Assembly: GCA_947650285.1 (NCBI GenBank) | Contig: CANTFL010000056.1 | Coordinates: forward strand, 186,001-250,000 | Source of the DNA: Hyaloperonospora brassicae | Taxonomy: Eukaryota > Oomycota > Peronosporomycetes > Peronosporales > Peronosporaceae | Length of the DNA: 64,000 bases | Reading direction: 5' to 3' | Made by a program: the position numbers and the translations under genes | Shown: piece after piece, positions 24,508 to 33,973 of the stretch | Position numbering within the stretch: position 1 is the first letter of the stretch | How the letters are laid out: each line of letters opens with the position of its first letter | Notes under the pieces: model-generated | The model's database searches: none | The model's input: only the letters and a program-made list of their open reading frames with translations | Told to the model about the DNA's origin: nothing

Positions 24508-24730
24508 ACCTCGCACGCAGCATGATGTTCGCGACCGCGCTACCATTGCAGTTCTGAGCGACGCTGGGCAGTACGCCGTCCACATCTTGAACCGCATTCC
24601 GACGCGAGCGAATGCCAAGAGAGCGTCGCATATCGAGGTGCTGACGGGTAAGTCGCCGGATATGCGCAGCATCGTCGTCTTTGGGTCGTCGTGTAGCGTC
24701 TACCGAGACCCGCGAAAGATCTCGCTATAA
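24443..24730 (+). pseudogene. Copia integrase C-terminal part (frameshifted)
   Basis: In shifted frames this reads [20 protein letters not shown] with LARSMMFATALPLQF, then, after a second one-base loss near 24555 (TTCTGAGCG where TTCTGGAGCG is expected), SDAGQYAVHILNRIPTRANA. It goes on to HIEVLTGKSPDMRSIVVFGS. These are the third catalytic Glu region (GKAERMHRT) and the VFG-S block of copia integrases. An in-frame TAA at 24728-24730 separates it from the RT part. Confidence 0.75.
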
Positions 24731-26710
24731 CGGCGCTCTCATACTGGCATCATCGTGGGCGTCAGCGAGGAGACAAAGGGGTACAAGGTCCTTCATCAGC
24801 GAGAGAACAAGGTGGTTGTCACACAACACGTGAAGAATATCCCCACGCTCTCCGATGCGCAGAACGCGAAACTGCAGCGCGCAATGGAAGTAGTCGATCG
24901 AGCCGATGAAGAGACAGAGGCTGTAGTGGCGACCCGCGATGACAATATACGAGCGCGAAATGATCGCGGTGCTCAAGGGAAGAGTAAAAAGCTGTGGTCA
25001 CGACAAGCGCATGGGACGCGCAGCGCATCGAAGCGCAAGCAAGAAACTGCGCGCCAGGAGGAGCGATCTGCGAGCGACGAAGTGGTCAACGCAGCCTTCG
25101 AGCGCGACCCACGCAACTATGGCGAGGCCATGCGGAGCTCAAAGCGCGCGGAGTGGCAGACGGCGATGCAAGAAGAGATTGCCGCTCTGGAGAGTAACGA
25201 CGTGTGGCGCGTGACGAAGCGTGGCCCGGGCGTGAACGCTCTTCACTCCAAGTGGGTCTTTAAGACCAAGACAGGCGCTGATGGAGAGCTCGAGCGATAT
25301 AAGGCGAGGCTTGTCGCGTGTGGAAATGAGCAAGTTCTTGGCGTCGATTACAATCTGACCTTTGCCGCCGTGATGGACATCTCGACGGCAAAGGTAGTGC
25401 TGGTGCTCGCAGCAACCTGGGGCGTGCCGGCCAAGCATGGAGACATGTCGAACGCGTACGTGCGTGCCGAGAAGGAAGCACATCTCGACATCTGCTTGCA
25501 GGTGCCACGCGGTATGACTGTGTCGGAAAGCACTCTGCGGGAGGTTGGTGCTATACATCCAGGCGAGGTCGTCTTGGAGCTGCGGAGAAGCCTTTACGGG
25601 CTGAAGCAAGCCGGGCGCCTCTGGATCCAGCTGCTCCATGCGCGACTCAGCGATGCGGGGTACGTGCGCTGCGTGTCAGACATGTGTCTGTACCACAAGC
25701 GCGATGGCGAAGAGCTAGTCGTTGTTGGCGTCTACGTCGATGATTTGCTGGCGACGGGAACGAGCGTCGCGGCAGTCGAGGGCTTCTTAGAGAGCCTGTC
25801 GTCTTTATCAATCAAGGATCTCGGCCATGTCCACAAGTTTCTGGGAATGCGAGTGGAACTCGGAAGTGACGGCGCGTACCGCATCGACCAGGAGGAGGCC
25901 ATCAAAGAGCTACTGCGTGCTCATGGGATGAGCGATGCGAATCCGACGAGGACGCCGATTGGAGATGACTGTTACGAGGTCGTAGGCGACGACGCCGCGC
26001 TTCTTGAAATGACGAGTACAAGCGGTGGTGCAACCATCAACGCGTTTCAGTCTCTCGTCGGGAGCATGCTGTGGATCGCGCGGTGCTCAAGGCCTGACAT
26101 TTCCTTTGCAGTGCATAAAGCAACTAGGCAGACACATGCGCCGCGGGTACTCGACTGGAACCTCGCCAAGCGTGTTGCCCGGTACCTATAGGGGACAGCA
26201 ATGCTCAAGCTCGAGATGGCGCCAGCGCGAACGATCCAAGACGCGCTGCAGCTCGAAGCCTATAGCGATGCCGACTTTGCGGCTGACAAAGCAGACCGGA
26301 AGTCACTAACCGGAGGCGTCGTGCTCCTAAATGGGATGGCGGTGTCATGGACCGCGAAGAAACAGGGCGGAGTGAGCCTCTCGACGATGGAGGTCGAGTT
26401 CGTCGCGGCGTCGGAGGTTGCGCGCGAGCTCATTGGCTTGCACCAGATGCTCGGAGAAGTGGGCATGGCGCCGGTTTTCCCAATGATGATGCACGTGGAC
26501 AACCAGGCAGCCATCATCCAGATCGAAGGCGAAGCCTCGTCGATCAAGGCTAAGCACATTGACGTGCGGCACAAGTATCTGCGCGACCTCCATCGTCGTG
26601 GCATCATCACAGCGCAACACGTTCGATCCGAATTGATGATAGCGGATCTGATGACGAAGGCCGTCGATGCAACCAAGCCGGCGGCGCTGCGTAGCCTGAT
26701 GCGGCTTTAG
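24731..26710 (+). pseudogene. Copia reverse transcriptase and RNase H
   Basis: The same frame continues after the TAA. HTGIIVGVSEETKGYKVL leads into an Arg/Lys/Glu-rich linker. RT starts at EWQTAMQEEIAALESNDVW, with KWVFKTKTGADGELERYKAR, DMSNAYV and the active site YVDD at 25733-25744. RNase H follows, with LEAYSDADFAAD, SLSTMEVEFVAAS and HVDNQAA for the catalytic acidic residues, ending SSIKAKHIDVRHKYLRD and IADLMTKAV. A TAG at 26189-26191 interrupts RYL-GTAML, where these enzymes usually have Lys. With one or two reversions RT would be complete, but as sequenced it is split. Confidence 0.85.
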
Positions 26711-26867
26711 TAAGAGCGAGATGCGAATGAAGAGCTGGATGGGCGAGATGGATGTGTCATGGTACGGATGTGGTAGAGGCACGCGTGAGGAGCTTCAGGA
26801 CGAAGTATATCGAGTTTGGAGGAGAGAGGAAGAGTTAAAGAGAGTGCGAGAGAGAAGAACGGAGGCG

Positions 26868-26881
26868 TATTCGAGGAGGAG
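26868..26881 (+). promoter_or_regulatory. Copia polypurine tract
   Basis: The purine-rich AGGAGGAG string ends directly at the 3' LTR start (26882). It sits where the plus-strand primer of an LTR retrotransposon is cut. The 130 bases before it are also purine-rich (GAGAGAGGAAGAG). Confidence 0.5.
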
Positions 26882-27087
26882 TGTTGGAAGTGGAGGTCGA
26901 AGTTCGTGGTTTCGATTAGCGCCAGCCGTCATTCTAGTCAGAGATAGTCAGAGCAAGATGGTAGTAGGCAGTTTGGTCAGCAACCATCTGTCGTTGAGAA
27001 CGAGTGGCTAGGAGGCAGACAAGAGAAAACTGGTAAGAAGGAACACAGAATCGAATTGTCCTTCTACTGCGCATACTACTTCCCACA
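26882..27087 (+). repeat. Copia 3' LTR
   Basis: Second copy of 21896-22100, differing mainly at CGAAGTTCGTGGTTTCGATT. It is followed by GTCAC, the target duplication. Confidence 0.9.
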
Positions 27088-27232
27088 GTCACAAGTGCGC
27101 CCGACTCCATCGCGGCTTTGACCTTTTTGCCTATGTCGGTGCTAGCAGCTACAGCATCGCGCAAGATGTCGCCCGTAGCCAAGTGGCAGAGATAGTACTC
27201 GTCTTTGTTTAAAAGCGATTGCGTACCTTGTA
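27088..27232 (-). pseudogene. Adenylate-kinase fragment in MULE-like element 1 (disrupted)
   Basis: On the - strand it reads GTQSLLNKDEYYLCHLATGD, then ILRDAVAASTDIGKKVKAAM and ESGALVT, up to the copia target site. The remaining codons (DEIVVVIIKD-like, ending ...ALMESSA-like) lie on the other side of the retrotransposon at 21848-21895. CHLATGDxLRxxV and the KxxMxxGxLV pattern are adenylate-kinase NMP-binding signatures. The fragment begins at GTQ, just after where the P-loop Lys would be, so the ATP-binding loop is missing. Captured gene fragment, not a working enzyme. Confidence 0.75.
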
Positions 27233-27296
27233 TATATACGATTTTGAAGGAAGGGTGTGAATCTAAGGAAAAGAGGTGTAAATTTAGCAATTCTTT
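27229..27296 (-). repeat. Right terminal inverted repeat of MULE-like element 1
   Basis: Reverse complement of 21296-21363 with substitutions: TTTTGAAGGAAGGGTGTGAA, then AGGTGTAAATTTAGCAATTC. It marks the end of the element beyond the adenylate-kinase piece. Confidence 0.7.
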
Positions 27297-28711
27297 ATAT
27301 ATATCAATAGCTCGCACCTTCATTCAGGATGAAGAAAAAGATCAGATGATAAATTGCGACACGCCCTCGATAGAATTAGAGTTTGTATGATATAGAATGT
27401 GTGTATTCGCTTAACTCTTATATTCAATTTCAGGATACAGATTGATCATATATATTTCCGATCGCAGCAACCACTTTATGCAGCTATTATGTAAGAAATT
27501 GATTAATGGATAGAGATAAGAGCTCTTAATCCTATCATGGTTATTGGAAGTTGCGGCATTTAAACAATATTGAGCTTCAAACATTGCCAAAAACTTTGCT
27601 AAATGTTGGTAATGGAATCGAGAAGGCGTTTAAATTGTGATGTGTTTGACGTAGAAAAAAATATTGTTCATATTCCTATGGATTTTAAAACGAATAGTAA
27701 GCGCAAACAAGGGCGAGGAAAGATCAAATTTTTGCACTTGCTTCGCAGTCATTCGGCGTATTCTGCAATGCTTGGGTGTCCAATAACCTTATCCATATAT
27801 TTGTCGACACATCCCTATCTGTTGTTGTTATTGTAATGGTATTTGATGTGTGCTGGCGAATAAAGAAGCTTATTGTACCACGCAACAAAATAATTTGTTA
27901 CCGCTACCTGTAAATCACACATTCGACACCTCCGCTTTTACATACATGTACGAATATATGTGCAGCTCTAAATGGCATATCGGAAGGTGACTAATAATTA
28001 CTGAAGGTTCATTACGGTCCTGGTCACAGCAAATTAAATTATACTACATTATCTGTAAATGATGTGTAATTTTAAACAATAATTATATGTAAGTGATGCC
28101 TAAAAGTATATACATATGGGTATGCAATGCTTTCCTATATAAAATGTAATAGATCGCTTGAAGAAGTCTGGCATAATTGAATGACCAGCTCTAACTGTCA
28201 TGAAATAACGATGTGTCGAAAAAATGGCAATCGGCCGAAGAATATTGACCTGCAGTGTTGTCTCTACGACCGTTCATTTTAGTTGACTGCATATAGGTAA
28301 TAGGTTTAAGCACAAGGTTTGTACATATATCGTCTTTAATAGAACCAAATGCCTTAGCTTGACTTTGAATTATAACACGTCTATAGTTAATATGCTTGTC
28401 GCCTTCTTTGGATTATCCTTATTTGTCCAATGTAACAGGATGAGCTCGTGACATGTCACAAAAGTATATCTTAAAGAAAGTATTTTTTGTCGATAATGTT
28501 TACTTCTTTCTGTATCAATACGGCAGAATATTACATTCCACCGTAATAATTATGTCTGTTCTAATCGTATATTACAATAAGCCATAGCATGTATAAAATA
28601 CATCACTAATCGCTGCTGGACGTGCGCAATGTTAATGAAACGCTTTTTTGCATTTGAAATAGTAGTTTAATTCACCTGGAATAGATTTTGTCAAATTAAT
28701 AAGCGTGGTTT
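27297..28711. other. AT-rich stretch without a recognisable gene
   Basis: One ORF of 77 codons (27603-27836 on +) starts LVMESRRRLNCDVFDVEK. I do not recognise it. A TCGCTGCTGGACGTGCGCAATG word near 28610 resembles an internal LTR motif of the solo LTR that follows (28908-28930), so part of this stretch may be older LTR debris. Confidence 0.35.
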
Positions 28712-29156
28712 GGGCAACAGGGTGAGCCCGTTTCATAAAAATTGTAGAAAGTATCACTTTTGAACACTATCTATTTCGACAATTTTCAAATGACATTACT
28801 CGTTAGGAGTAAGGTTGATGGAATATTGACCCCGAGGGTAATATTTCATTGATGGGTTGCTCCAAATGATGGTTGATGTTCACGGTACATCAAACAAACT
28901 GACCACTAATCGCTGATGGATGCGCGCAATGGGTGGTGAGCAAGAAACCCACATAGGAGATTGTAGGTTAATACAGTTCGATTATGACAAAAAAAGTGGT
29001 TTATTAAGAAACAAAACTATATTAAATACAATTCACTTTTCCGTTAGACAGAGCTTTCGAGTTTTGCCCACTTCGCTGCGCTTCCTCACGCTACGTGTAC
29101 GTGACGTCGGGCGTACACAACCTTGTGTTGAATTGACACAAGGCGTATCCGTTACA
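28712..29156 (+). repeat. Solo LTR related to gypsy B
   Basis: About 445 bp. It starts GGGCAACAGGGTGAGCCCG and ends CGTATCCGTTACA. It matches the gypsy B LTR (33974-34363) in layout and at several blocks: the TAATCGC-ATGGATGCGCGCAATG region, the AGAC/TTTAAG region, CTTCCTC-CGCTACGTGTACGTG and the final ACACAAGG hairpin. A GGTTT duplication flanks it (28707-28711 and 29157-29161). No coding interior remains, so it arose by LTR-LTR recombination or deletion. Confidence 0.65.
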
Positions 29157-29807
29157 GGTTTCGAGAAGAAACACGACATATCAGTAATGGCTATATTTTA
29201 TACCTTTTATAAACATTAACGTTTGAGAAAATTGAATTTTTTTGCACGTACCCTGTAATTGTTGTCACACAACACCTGCTGATTCTAATATAAATGTTGG
29301 TAAGTTGTACATATATCAGTAGTAGCTGAAGATGCTCTATTACAGTCGACTCGCTATCATGCTAGTTCTGATACTGCTGAGAAAATGTTTTAGCGCCATG
29401 GGTGCAACGCCTTCGCCATCTTCAATTTCAAGCATAATGTCTGGTGTCGCATTAATAGCTCAAGACAGTCTTCTCTTTTCATATGCCTGCGTGTTGACCA
29501 GAACTTTTTGATAGTGACATTTTTGATTGGAAAATATTACATTAAGCGTGGCTTCGTACTTGTGCAAAAGACCGTGCTCAACCGCACTAATTTAACTTGT
29601 GCTTAAAATCTAAATGACTTACAAAGAGTAGCTTCCCTTTTGATTCATTATCACCTGACCCACATTGCACAATAGCTTTGACTATCGGGCTTTTAAAAAT
29701 AAAGACAAAAATGACTTGTAGATTGCAGTAAGCTTGTGGCCCAAAAATCTGTTAGAGTTAAGAACAATCGACAACTTTAAAACTATTCGCTTTTGTCTAA
29801 TATAATT
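29157..29807. other. No recognisable gene
   Basis: AT-rich sequence between the solo LTR and the second MULE-like element. I see no ORF or repeat to report. Confidence 0.4.
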
Positions 29808-29876
29808 AGGGAATTGCTAAATTCACACCCCCTTTCCTTAGATTCACACCCTTCCTTCAAAATCGTATATATACAA

Positions 29877-30122
29877 GGTACGCAGTCGCCGTTGGACAAA
29901 GACGAGTACTATCTCTGCCACTTGGCTACGGGCGACATCTTGCGCGATGCTGTAGCTGCTGGCACTGACATAGGCAAAAAGGTCAAAGCCGCGATGGAGT
30001 CGGGCGCACTTGTGACCGACGAGATTGTCGTCGTTATAATTAAGGACGCCATCAAGAGTTCGGAATGCTGTCGTGATTTTATTCTTGACGACTTTCCACG
30101 AACGGTCGTGCTGGCCAAAAAG
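29877..30122 (+). pseudogene. Captured adenylate-kinase exon in MULE-like element 2
   Basis: The frame reads GTQSPLDKDEYYLCHLATGD, then ILRDAVAAGTDIGKKVKAAM, ESGALVTDEIVVVIIKDAIK and CRDFILDDFPRTVVLAKK. This covers the adenylate-kinase NMP-binding region through the FILDGFPRT motif, where the Gly is replaced by Asp. It begins right after the P-loop position, so the GxxGxGK loop is missing. It ends in AAG followed by GTGAGA, a splice-donor-like junction. The 29793-29876 upstream codons are terminal-repeat sequence. A fused transcript is conceivable but no kinase activity is expected. Confidence 0.8.
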
Positions 30123-30194
30123 GTGAGAACAGGAGGAGATACAGACGAGAGTCCACTTTGCAACGCAGAGGCTGACCGTAGTTCCCTATTTTAG
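30123..30194 (+). other. Retained intron-like segment
   Basis: 72 bases starting GTGAGAAC and ending TTTTAG, directly after the adenylate-kinase exon. Length and ends fit a short oomycete intron. If real, the exon was captured from genomic DNA, not from mRNA. The TAG at its end is also the stop of the exon frame when the intron is not removed. Confidence 0.45.
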
Positions 30195-30202
30195 TATGCG
30201 CA

Positions 30203-30397
30203 GTCCTCGCAGCTAAATTGGACCCACTGTCCTTCAATGACATTTCTTGGGCTGGCTGGGCGTACGTGTTGTACATAACAGTGAGAATGATCCTCAAGGC
30301 GCGTGAAGGTGGCGATCTGGACTGGAGCCAAGTGGCACAAATCACGTGGGACGTTGTGTCACTCAGTTTCGAGAGGAGGAAGCATGTTTTTGCGTGA
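30203..30397 (+). pseudogene. Second captured coding segment, unrecognised
   Basis: An open frame of 64 codons (VLAAKLDPLSFNDISWAG, then WAYVLYITVRMILKAREGGD, LDWSQVAQITWDVVSLSFER, RRKHVFA) ends at a TGA at 30395-30397. It is Trp-rich and does not look like the next adenylate-kinase exon, although AAKLD could echo the kinase QAEKLD. It is absent from element 1. Probably an exon from another host gene. I do not recognise it. Confidence 0.4.
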
Positions 30398-30540
30398 TGC
30401 CCTATCAGTAAACGCTGGAGGAGCTAGATCGCAGGCATGAGTAGTATCTTATGTATTTCTTACGTATTACTTGCCAATTAATGGCCTATATTATTGAGTA
30501 ATACCTTTATCAAAATCAAAATCTTCAAATGAATAGGGAT

Positions 30541-30608
30541 TTTATATATAAGATTTTGAAGGAAGGGTATGAATCTAAGGAAAATGGGTGTGATTTTAGC
30601 AATTCCCT
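30541..30608 (-). repeat. Right terminal inverted repeat of MULE-like element 2
   Basis: Reverse complement of 29808-29875 with few changes. It ends GCAATTCCCT. The next bases (ATTCGAAGC) do not repeat the left flank (AATATAATT), so no target duplication is visible. Confidence 0.7.
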
Positions 30609-31556
30609 ATTCGAAGCAGATATACATGCTACATACAAGAAAATCTATAATTAGCAATACGAAGTTGACATACATTCACCAAGTCTATCTTGTCATGATT
30701 AACAACAATAAGAAGATAGTTGACATTCAGAATGCACATTTTATACTCCTTCTTTATTAGCTGCGAAAAAGGTTCACAGGGATTTGAAAGCGTGTAATAC
30801 ATTCGAGTCTAAGCTTAAGTCTATCGTACGCACCATATCGGACCAATACGGTTTGTAGTACTTAATTGCATAAGCCTATGTCTAAAACGCAGTATGCTTA
30901 ATGTGTGTGAGGTTTGAAAGTTTAACAATCAGTATTAAACTTTCTGGCTCAAAATAGAAGATCCGCGAATGTAAAAGCCCCAATACGTGTTCATGACAAA
31001 TCTGCAAAAACAGATTTGCATCTTATTTTGGCGTCGATGGAAGTGGTATTTTAAAGCTACATTTGACGACGATTGTAGCTAAAACGTAGATTGTTGCTGT
31101 AATTCGTAGATAGAATTTGGTACGTCTCACGTAAGGTGGCATTTAATTTGCCCGAATGGGGTTTACAGTATACAGTATAAACTCTTCGTATGCCACGCTG
31201 ATTGGTTTAAACGACTCTACGTGCGAAATCGTGTCCGTAAATGATTCTAATACAACACGCGGTGTCGTAGTCAATCTGTTCAATTTAGATTATGGTTATT
31301 GCATGTTATGTCAGCTAGTCAGGTCTACCCATCACACTTTTTGGCGTCGTGGTGATGAGAACATCTAATCAATTCCGGAATTTAGTCCAATGAATGGCAC
31401 TAGAAAACCCCAAACGGTAAGTGCAATTTCTGGTGTAGCACCATGCATAAAATCTGATTTAAAAGGGGGATTTGATTTCCACACCAGCCAAAGAATACAC
31501 CGCTCGCGTTCCTCGCGCCGTCAAGTCCTGCAACCACCCTGACCCAGCATTTTCTC
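30609..31556. other. Upstream region of the effector, with a hairpin-rich patch
   Basis: Short ORFs only (31156-31368 on + has 70 codons, unrecognised). Two clean hairpins lie at 30916-30944 (9-bp arms GAAAGTTTA/TAAACTTTC) and 30997-31017 (AAATCTG/CAGATTT). The last 60 bases before the ATG at 31557 are pyrimidine- and C-rich (CCACCCTGACCCAGCATTTT), which may be the effector's start region, but I cannot identify a core promoter with confidence. Confidence 0.35.
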
Positions 31557-32474
31557 ATGTCCCGGCTAATTTCCATCGCCCTCAGCGCATTCGTCTTGGG
31601 GCGTCCTTCTCCACTTTATAAGGACGGTCGAGTCGATGCAATTACCCACCAACAACCATCGAGCCAATACATAAACGCGACGTCCGACTCGCCAAACCTT
31701 ACGAAGCCGGATGGCACTGGTGTGGACTTCACCACTCTTGTCGGCCGAGGCCAGATGAAGACAAAGGGCTTCGCAACGGACAAGATAGACGCTAAGGGCC
31801 ACTCGAGCGAGGAGCGGATGGATGTGGTTCCCCTCGAATCATTGTTGGCCCAGTTCGGCGAGTACTTCACGAAACTTCCCTTGTACAAATTCAGAGAACT
31901 CGGCCTCGAAAAGGGACAAATGGACGTCCAAAACTTCGTGACGTGGCTGGATCTGCTCTCTCGGGTTGTCAAGAAAGACCCTACGTGGAAAAGCGAGAAG
32001 GCTGTCGATATGCTGATGGAAGCTGGAGTCACAGTTGAGGCGGTTAAGGTGCTTTTAAAGCTTCAAGGCCACAACAAATTCAGCAAACAGGCCATCCAGA
32101 TGTACAGGTATATTGCTGAAAATGTTCCAAGCGATTCCGATGCGATGGTTCAGGTATGGAAAGACATGAAGTTGAACCCTTACCATGTTTTTGAGAGTCT
32201 CGCATTGTACCGTCCCGACTCAATTTTTCTATCACCCGGATCTTCGATACAATGGCTTAAGTACACTGAGCGGCTGAGGAAAGACAACGCAGACATCCAG
32301 ATGACCATTGAAGATATAGCGACGGCTTTATACGACAAAGAATACGACCGTACAATCATTGCCAATTTTATGGAGAAGGTTGAGAAAGTGGACGATCTGG
32401 CACTCCTTGCCAAGCCGCTGCGTCACGAATTTGAGCTTCTTACACCGGGCCGTATTTTCGAGGCCCAGAACTAG
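31557..32474 (+). CDS. Secreted EER/WY-type oomycete effector (RXLR-like, RXLR not intact)
   Basis: A single-exon ORF of 305 codons from an ATG. Residues 1-18 (MSRLISIALSAFVLG) form a basic start and a hydrophobic core, as in a signal peptide. Residues 19-80 are Ser/Thr/Asp-rich and disordered-looking. Where an RXLR would be expected (about 68-74) it reads KTKGFA. An EER follows at 85-87. The rest is helical, with W-motif-like repeats (W130 to Y185, W201 with NPYHVFESLAL, W233-Y236). In oomycetes such proteins are secreted and act in host cells, often to alter host regulation. The target is not knowable from sequence. It stands alone between transposons. Confidence 0.75.
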   Translation: MSRLISIALSAFVLGRPSPLYKDGRVDAITHQQPSSQYINATSDSPNLTKPDGTGVDFTTLVGRGQMKTKGFATDKIDAKGHSSEERMDVVPLESLLAQFGEYFTKLPLYKFRELGLEKGQMDVQNFVTWLDLLSRVVKKDPTWKSEKAVDMLMEAGVTVEAVKVLLKLQGHNKFSKQAIQMYRYIAENVPSDSDAMVQVWKDMKLNPYHVFESLALYRPDSIFLSPGSSIQWLKYTERLRKDNADIQMTIEDIATALYDKEYDRTIIANFMEKVEKVDDLALLAKPLRHEFELLTPGRIFEAQN

Positions 32475-33767
32475 CTGCGCTTCATCACTCAAACACGGCA
32501 ACACGGAGTTGAACAAAATCGTCCGAGAAGTTAGAATAGCGTTGACGAGAAGACTCTATCGATGCATCCATTTCAATCTAGCTCTTGTACATACGTACGT
32601 AGTAAACCTATTACCAATTATGAATATAGGTCTTGTGATCATTGTACTTATGCAGGTTGTCAAGAAGACGCTGCCGAGGCTTTACTGGATCTAGCCATGT
32701 ACAGTTTGCGGGCTACACAAAGCTGTCACGACGCTTAATTAAGTCGGTTGGTAAAATAATGATACGATATGGCCTCTAAGAATTACGTTATATTACGTTT
32801 ATGAAAGATTCTCTCACCGAGTAGGAGTCTAATGGTGATACCACGATGGTGTCCTGTCCTAATTCCACGTCTTGACTAGTCGACAGTCTAGGAAAGGCTA
32901 TCACGTTTGTATCCAAAAAATGCCCTTCACTTCCTCAGCAAGCAATATATCATCACAATTGATAAACATATCGCAATGTCCGCATGCTCGTTGCTCCGGG
33001 TTTCACTCCATAACTGTCTACATTATTCGCCTAGCAAGCAGTCAAAAGTCATTTGCGTGACAATGCACATCGCTATGCCTTGTAGTTAAAGCAAATGACC
33101 GCAAATTGCAGCTTCGGGCATTTATATCGTCCTGGCATGCTCATTACAGCATTCTCTTACTTGTCGATTTGGTCCTGTCTACACAATGACTAATGTAATT
33201 AAAGTGTTGAGCGCATGTAGCCACTAAATGAATTCGGATTCGATACCAATACCATTCGATCTAAATATGACTGCGTAAACTCCAACATCAAATTGTTAGC
33301 AAGATCCGCGTATCTGACTACATCTTTATCTAAATGCTATAAAAAAGTGGTCTGTTCTGCAAGATAAAGTTTGTTAACAAGCCCCATCATCAGAATTTCT
33401 AGGCGCGCGCGCATTTTAAAGTTGTGATATTAATAGCGCCTTGTTTTACTCTGCTGTTCTCTCATCTGTCCGTCTCCGGCCTTTGTTCTTCACTGAATGG
33501 ACTTAGAAAGACTAGATTTATCGCCTGTAATGAGTGGATTCGACGCAAAAGATCGAATAATACAGACGGAAATTCGTCACTTGTCATTTCTGCTTCACTT
33601 GTTCTCATAGAATAAATTCTTGTGATTCCACAATAAGCAACAATGGACTTTTACGCCCTACATGTAGATACGAGTTAGGGCCCATTCTTACAAGTGCCGT
33701 GAACATAATAAATCTGCTACGCCACCCCTATGCAAAAACATACTGTCTTCGGTGCGTATAGAGGCTA
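32475..33767. other. No clear gene
   Basis: ORFs 32359-32694 and 32872-33089 on + are short and unrecognised; the first overlaps the effector end in another frame. The sequence becomes AT-rich. No terminator-like or RNA structure was recognised. Confidence 0.35.
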
Positions 33768-33973
33768 TGTAACGGGGCACACCCTTGCGTGAACTTAACG
33801 CAAGGGTATCGGTGCCCCGACAGACGTACACAAGGCAAGCGAGGAAGCGTAGGTAAGGTAAAAGCAGAACTGTTATTTTAATATAATTAAGTTTTTTAAA
33901 TACTGTCTCTCTGTTTGACTTAACTTAATTATGCTAATATAACTGAGTGTATGGTGACGTCTCGTCACCACTC
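33768..33973 (-). repeat. Inverted solo LTR of gypsy B, left half
   Basis: This is the reverse complement of the second half of the gypsy B LTR, running from TGTAACGGGGCAC to CACCACTC. The other half lies at 41958-42147, so the full element inserted inside an older LTR in the opposite orientation. The older LTR is flanked by GGCTA (33763-33767) and GGATA (42148-42152), a 5-bp duplication with one mismatch. Confidence 0.85.

Larger units (their letters stand above)
21896..27087 (+). mobile_element. Ty1/copia retrotransposon with both LTRs
   Basis: LTRs of 205 and 206 bp (21896-22100 and 26882-27087) start TGTTGG and end CCCACA. They differ by a few substitutions and one indel, all close to the start. 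The host sequence GTCAC occurs immediately before the 5' LTR (21891-21895) and after the 3' LTR (27088-27092), a perfect 5-bp target duplication. The interior is GC-rich and codes for gag, protease, integrase, RT and RNase H in the copia order. The young look of the LTRs contrasts with four breaks in the coding region. Confidence 0.9.
21296..27296. mobile_element. MULE-like element 1 (Pack-MULE type), split by a copia insertion
   Basis: Without the copia insert this is about 800 bp. Its ends are inverted copies of a ~70-bp terminal repeat (left 21296-21363, right about 27229-27296) with the core GCTAAATTCACACC, then TTAG-TTCACACCCTTCC. The same termini bound the element at 29808-30608. Inside are a FAR1-type transposase N-terminal fragment (+) and an adenylate-kinase fragment (-). 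Long inverted ends plus a FAR1/MULE DNA-binding segment plus a host gene fragment fit a Mutator-like element that captures genes. The flanking AT-rich DNA prevents a sure call of the target duplication. Confidence 0.65.
29808..30608 (+). mobile_element. MULE-like element 2 (Pack-MULE type) with captured host exons
   Basis: 801 bp bounded by inverted ends of about 68 bp (29808-29875 and 30541-30608). The subterminal 100 bases on the right (CGATCTAGCTCCTCCAGCG as reverse complement, then ATGATAC/TACTTGCCAAT words) match element 1 near 21405-21520. The middle differs: instead of the transposase fragment it carries an adenylate-kinase exon, an intron-like piece and a second coding segment, all on +. 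No transposase is present, so this is a non-autonomous gene-carrying element. Confidence 0.7.

Noticed and set aside
22089..26782. Many long ORFs on the - strand and in other frames of the copia interior
   Set aside because: They mirror the GC-rich gag-pol codons, have no domain pattern and no consistent order. Treated as shadows.
29793..30194. A functional adenylate kinase gene
   Set aside because: The P-loop is missing, the FILDGFPRT Gly is changed, the frame starts in a terminal repeat and ends in an intron-like segment.
31545..31556. Oomycete initiator element just before the effector ATG (CAGCATTTTCTC)
   Set aside because: It resembles a CATTTT-type core but lies only about 10 bases from the ATG and is short, so it is not reported as a feature.
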